A stretch of DNA of 64,000 bases. It comes from Bog-159 sp963818855 (lineage in GTDB: Bacteria > Acidobacteriota > Terriglobia > Bryobacterales > Bryobacteraceae). Below are positions 62,302 through 64,000 of the stretch, piece by piece. The number at the start of each line of letters is the position of its first letter. Within the stretch, counting starts at the first letter, position 1. The stretch spans positions 868,001 through 932,000 of the forward strand of contig CAWFUH010000003.1 in the NCBI GenBank assembly GCA_963818855.1, in the 5' to 3' direction. Both the position numbers and the translations under genes were made by a program. The notes under the pieces were generated by a model, which ran no database searches, was not told the origin of the DNA, and saw nothing but the letters and a program-made list of their open reading frames with translations.

Positions 62302-63437
62302 GCGATTCCCCCACCGCACTGCCAGTGGATGCCGAGCCCTTGCCGCAGGGACGACTCAAGGTGTTCTTAGGGTATGCCGCCGGCGTGGGCAAAACTTATC
62401 AGATGCTCGACGAAGCGCAGGAGCTGCGGCGCAAGGGCGTAGACGTGGTGGTGGGATATTTTGAACCCCACGGCCGCCAGGATACCATTGCCAAAACGGT
62501 GGATCTGGAATTCATTCCGCGCCGGAAGGTCGAATACCGCGGCTCCGTCTTCGAAGAGATGGATACCGACGCGATTCTGCGGCGCAAACCGGCGGTGTGC
62601 CTGGTAGACGAATTCGCGCATACCAACGTGCCGGGTTGGCCGCGGCTGAAACGCTGGGAGGATGTGCAGGTATTGCTGCAGGCGGGTATCGATGTTTTCA
62701 CCACGCTCAACGTGCAGCACCTGGAAAGCCTCAACGACGAGGTGTGGCATATTACCGGCGTGCGCGTTCGCGAGACGGTCCCGGATTGGGTGGTGGACGC
62801 CGCCGACGAAGTGGTTTTGGTGGATTTGACCGCGGAGGCATTGCAAAACCGTCTGCATCGCGGCGTCGTCTACACCGCCGACAAGGCCCGGAAGGCGATG
62901 GAGAACTTCTTCACCGAAGCGAACCTGACGGCACTCCGCGAGATGGCCCTGCGGCACACCGCGCACGAAGTGGAAGGGCGGCTTTCGGATCTGACCACTC
63001 CCGCGGTTGGCATGTCCCGCCAGTCGCTGCCGGCGGCGCAATCACCAGAGCGTCACGACCGGATTCTCATCTGCCTGACGGAACGGCCGTCTACGGCCGT
63101 CCTGATCCGCCGCGGAAAACGGGTCGCGGATTATCTCCAGGCGGATTGTCTGGCCGTGCATGTCCAGCGCGGCACCGGCCGGGCGAAAGGCTCCAGCGGT
63201 GCCCTCGACAAGCATCTGAGTTTTGCACGCAACTTGCACATCGAAACGCACGTCTTGAGAGGCAAGGACGTTGCGCGTACCATTGTGGAGTTTGCGCGTG
63301 TGCAGAATATCACGCAGATCTTCCTGGGGCGGGCGGGCGCCAAAGGGTTTTGGGGAGGGGTGGGGAGCACCGTTCACAGAGTGGTGCGCCTGGCCCGCGA
63401 TCGCGAAATCACGGTGGTAGCGGAGCGCTTCCGGTGA
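62298..63437 (+). CDS. Stand-alone KdpD N-terminal plus Usp-domain protein, B
   Basis: 379 aa with canonical motifs: P-loop GYAAGVGKT (GK at 31-32), LVDEFAHTNVPGWPRLKRWE and TTLNVQHLESLND. The Usp domain is C-terminal (RILICLTERPSTAVLIRRG, ITQIFLGRAG). It also lacks any transmembrane or kinase part. Its ATG overlaps the stop of the first copy. The pair differ most in the nucleotide-binding motifs, as would two halves with different roles. Truncated KdpDs are known from cyanobacteria and Deinococcus; no kdpFABC or kdpE is present in the window. Confidence 0.9.
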   Translation: MSDSPTALPVDAEPLPQGRLKVFLGYAAGVGKTYQMLDEAQELRRKGVDVVVGYFEPHGRQDTIAKTVDLEFIPRRKVEYRGSVFEEMDTDAILRRKPAVCLVDEFAHTNVPGWPRLKRWEDVQVLLQAGIDVFTTLNVQHLESLNDEVWHITGVRVRETVPDWVVDAADEVVLVDLTAEALQNRLHRGVVYTADKARKAMENFFTEANLTALREMALRHTAHEVEGRLSDLTTPAVGMSRQSLPAAQSPERHDRILICLTERPSTAVLIRRGKRVADYLQADCLAVHVQRGTGRAKGSSGALDKHLSFARNLHIETHVLRGKDVARTIVEFARVQNITQIFLGRAGAKGFWGGVGSTVHRVVRLARDREITVVAERFR

Positions 63438-63486
63438 ACCGAAATCGCCTTCATGGCCACGTAACTACCTGCTAGGATAGGTGAGA

Positions 63487-64000
63487 ATGTTCCGGTTCTG
63501 GGTATTTGGATTCCTTCTGTGCATGCCCCTGATGGCGTCCGTCGAAAATGCTTGTGGCGCGGATTCTCCCGAGCTCTCCGAAGCTTTCGATCGTCTCTAC
63601 AATTTCAATTTTCCGGCGGCCCACGCCGATATCAACATGTACATCGCCAGTCACTCGAAGGAGCCCTTGGGGTATGCGATTCGTGCCTCGGCGTACCTTT
63701 TCTACGAACTGGACCGGCTGGGCATCCTGGAATCCGAGTTTCTGACCAGCGACAAGCACATCGCCGACAAGAAGACGCTGCGCCCCGATCCCGCGGTGCG
63801 CGAACTATTTCTGCGGGCGCTCACAGATGCGCAATCGCGCGCCGATGCGGCGCTGGCGAAGAATCCTCAGGACCGCCAGGCCTTGTTCACCATGTCGATT
63901 GTGGAGGGCGTGACCACCGATTACATGGCATTCGTGGAGAAGCACCAGATCGCCAGCCTGGCGCCCGCCAAGCGCTCCAACAGCTACGCGCAACAGCTCT
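63487..64000 (+). CDS. Exported hypothetical protein, cut off by window edge
   Basis: The ATG at 63487 with a GGTGAG ribosome site opens a frame running off the window, 171 codons visible. Residues 1-25 form a signal peptide (VFGFLLCMPLMASVENACGA). The rest is helical and reads like TPR-type repeats (ELSEAFDRLYNFNFPAAHAD, ALFTMSIVEGVTTDYMAFVE). Family not recognised. It follows the second KdpD-like gene by 49 bp on the same strand. Confidence 0.8.
   Translation, partial: MFRFWVFGFLLCMPLMASVENACGADSPELSEAFDRLYNFNFPAAHADINMYIASHSKEPLGYAIRASAYLFYELDRLGILESEFLTSDKHIADKKTLRPDPAVRELFLRALTDAQSRADAALAKNPQDRQALFTMSIVEGVTTDYMAFVEKHQIASLAPAKRSNSYAQQL

Noticed and set aside
1..64000. CRISPR arrays, tRNA or rRNA genes
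   Set aside because: No regularly spaced repeats and no cloverleaf or rRNA-like segments were seen in the gaps between genes.

Overview
The window looks like chromosomal DNA of an acidobacterium, most likely of the Bryobacterales / Candidatus Solibacter group. GC content is high. The strongest lineage markers are a secreted giant protein ending in a Solibacter-type C-terminal domain (TIGR03437-like), two secreted GloVer-type tandem-repeat proteins, an ammonium transporter with a long N-terminal extension, and several Tat-signal proteins. These assignments come from reading the sequence; no database search was run.

Layout. 1-7.2 kb is housekeeping: a partial gene at the left edge, a membrane-anchored amidase, dprA, topA (with an in-frame 124-codon insertion in its first zinc finger) and folP. 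7.4-11.8 kb is an accessory island: a VapBC pair, a 117-bp copy of the 3' part of dnaB, a HigBA-like pair whose toxin has a stop at codon 3, a complete 1.9-kb ISAzo13-type insertion sequence exactly at the antitoxin stop codon, and a DUF3800 gene. The intact dnaB follows, so dnaB sequence bounds the island on both sides. 13.4-20.6 kb holds a tryptophanase, a small exported Dabb protein and a cell-wall run (zinc-ribbon membrane protein, L,D-transpeptidase, M23 endopeptidase, class A PBP). 20.6-27.6 kb has exported repeat proteins, a small lipoprotein and a Tat-exported HisC-like aminotransferase. 27.8-37.6 kb has an M3 oligopeptidase, a 2H phosphoesterase/DUF202/ThuA operon, cytochrome bd (cydAB), OsmC, a decayed ECF sigma factor, a DUF362 protein and a radical SAM/SPASM enzyme. 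37.8-47.2 kb is mainly amino-acid uptake and use: permease plus succinate-semialdehyde dehydrogenase, a HigBA pair, and a four-gene run of S9 peptidase, thiE and two APC permeases.

47.6-52.6 kb begins with a frameshifted VapBC and then has the most striking gene: a single polypeptide joining a SEDS glycosyltransferase (RodA/FtsW type) to a class B PBP transpeptidase, overlapping by 4 nt with an FhaA-like FHA gene. This is a compressed version of the actinobacterial rodA-pbpA-fhaA neighbourhood. 52.6-64 kb has a second GloVer protein, a PQQ-like propeller, a TPR/HExxH protein, an SDR and an OsmC protein, amt, two adjacent truncated KdpD proteins without a kinase module, and a partial exported protein at the right edge.

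Recurrent themes are peptidoglycan synthesis and remodelling, peptide and amino-acid scavenging, toxin-antitoxin modules in different states of decay, and paired short GC-rich hairpins with 2-nt loops at convergent gene ends. No tRNA, rRNA, CRISPR array or replication origin was seen.
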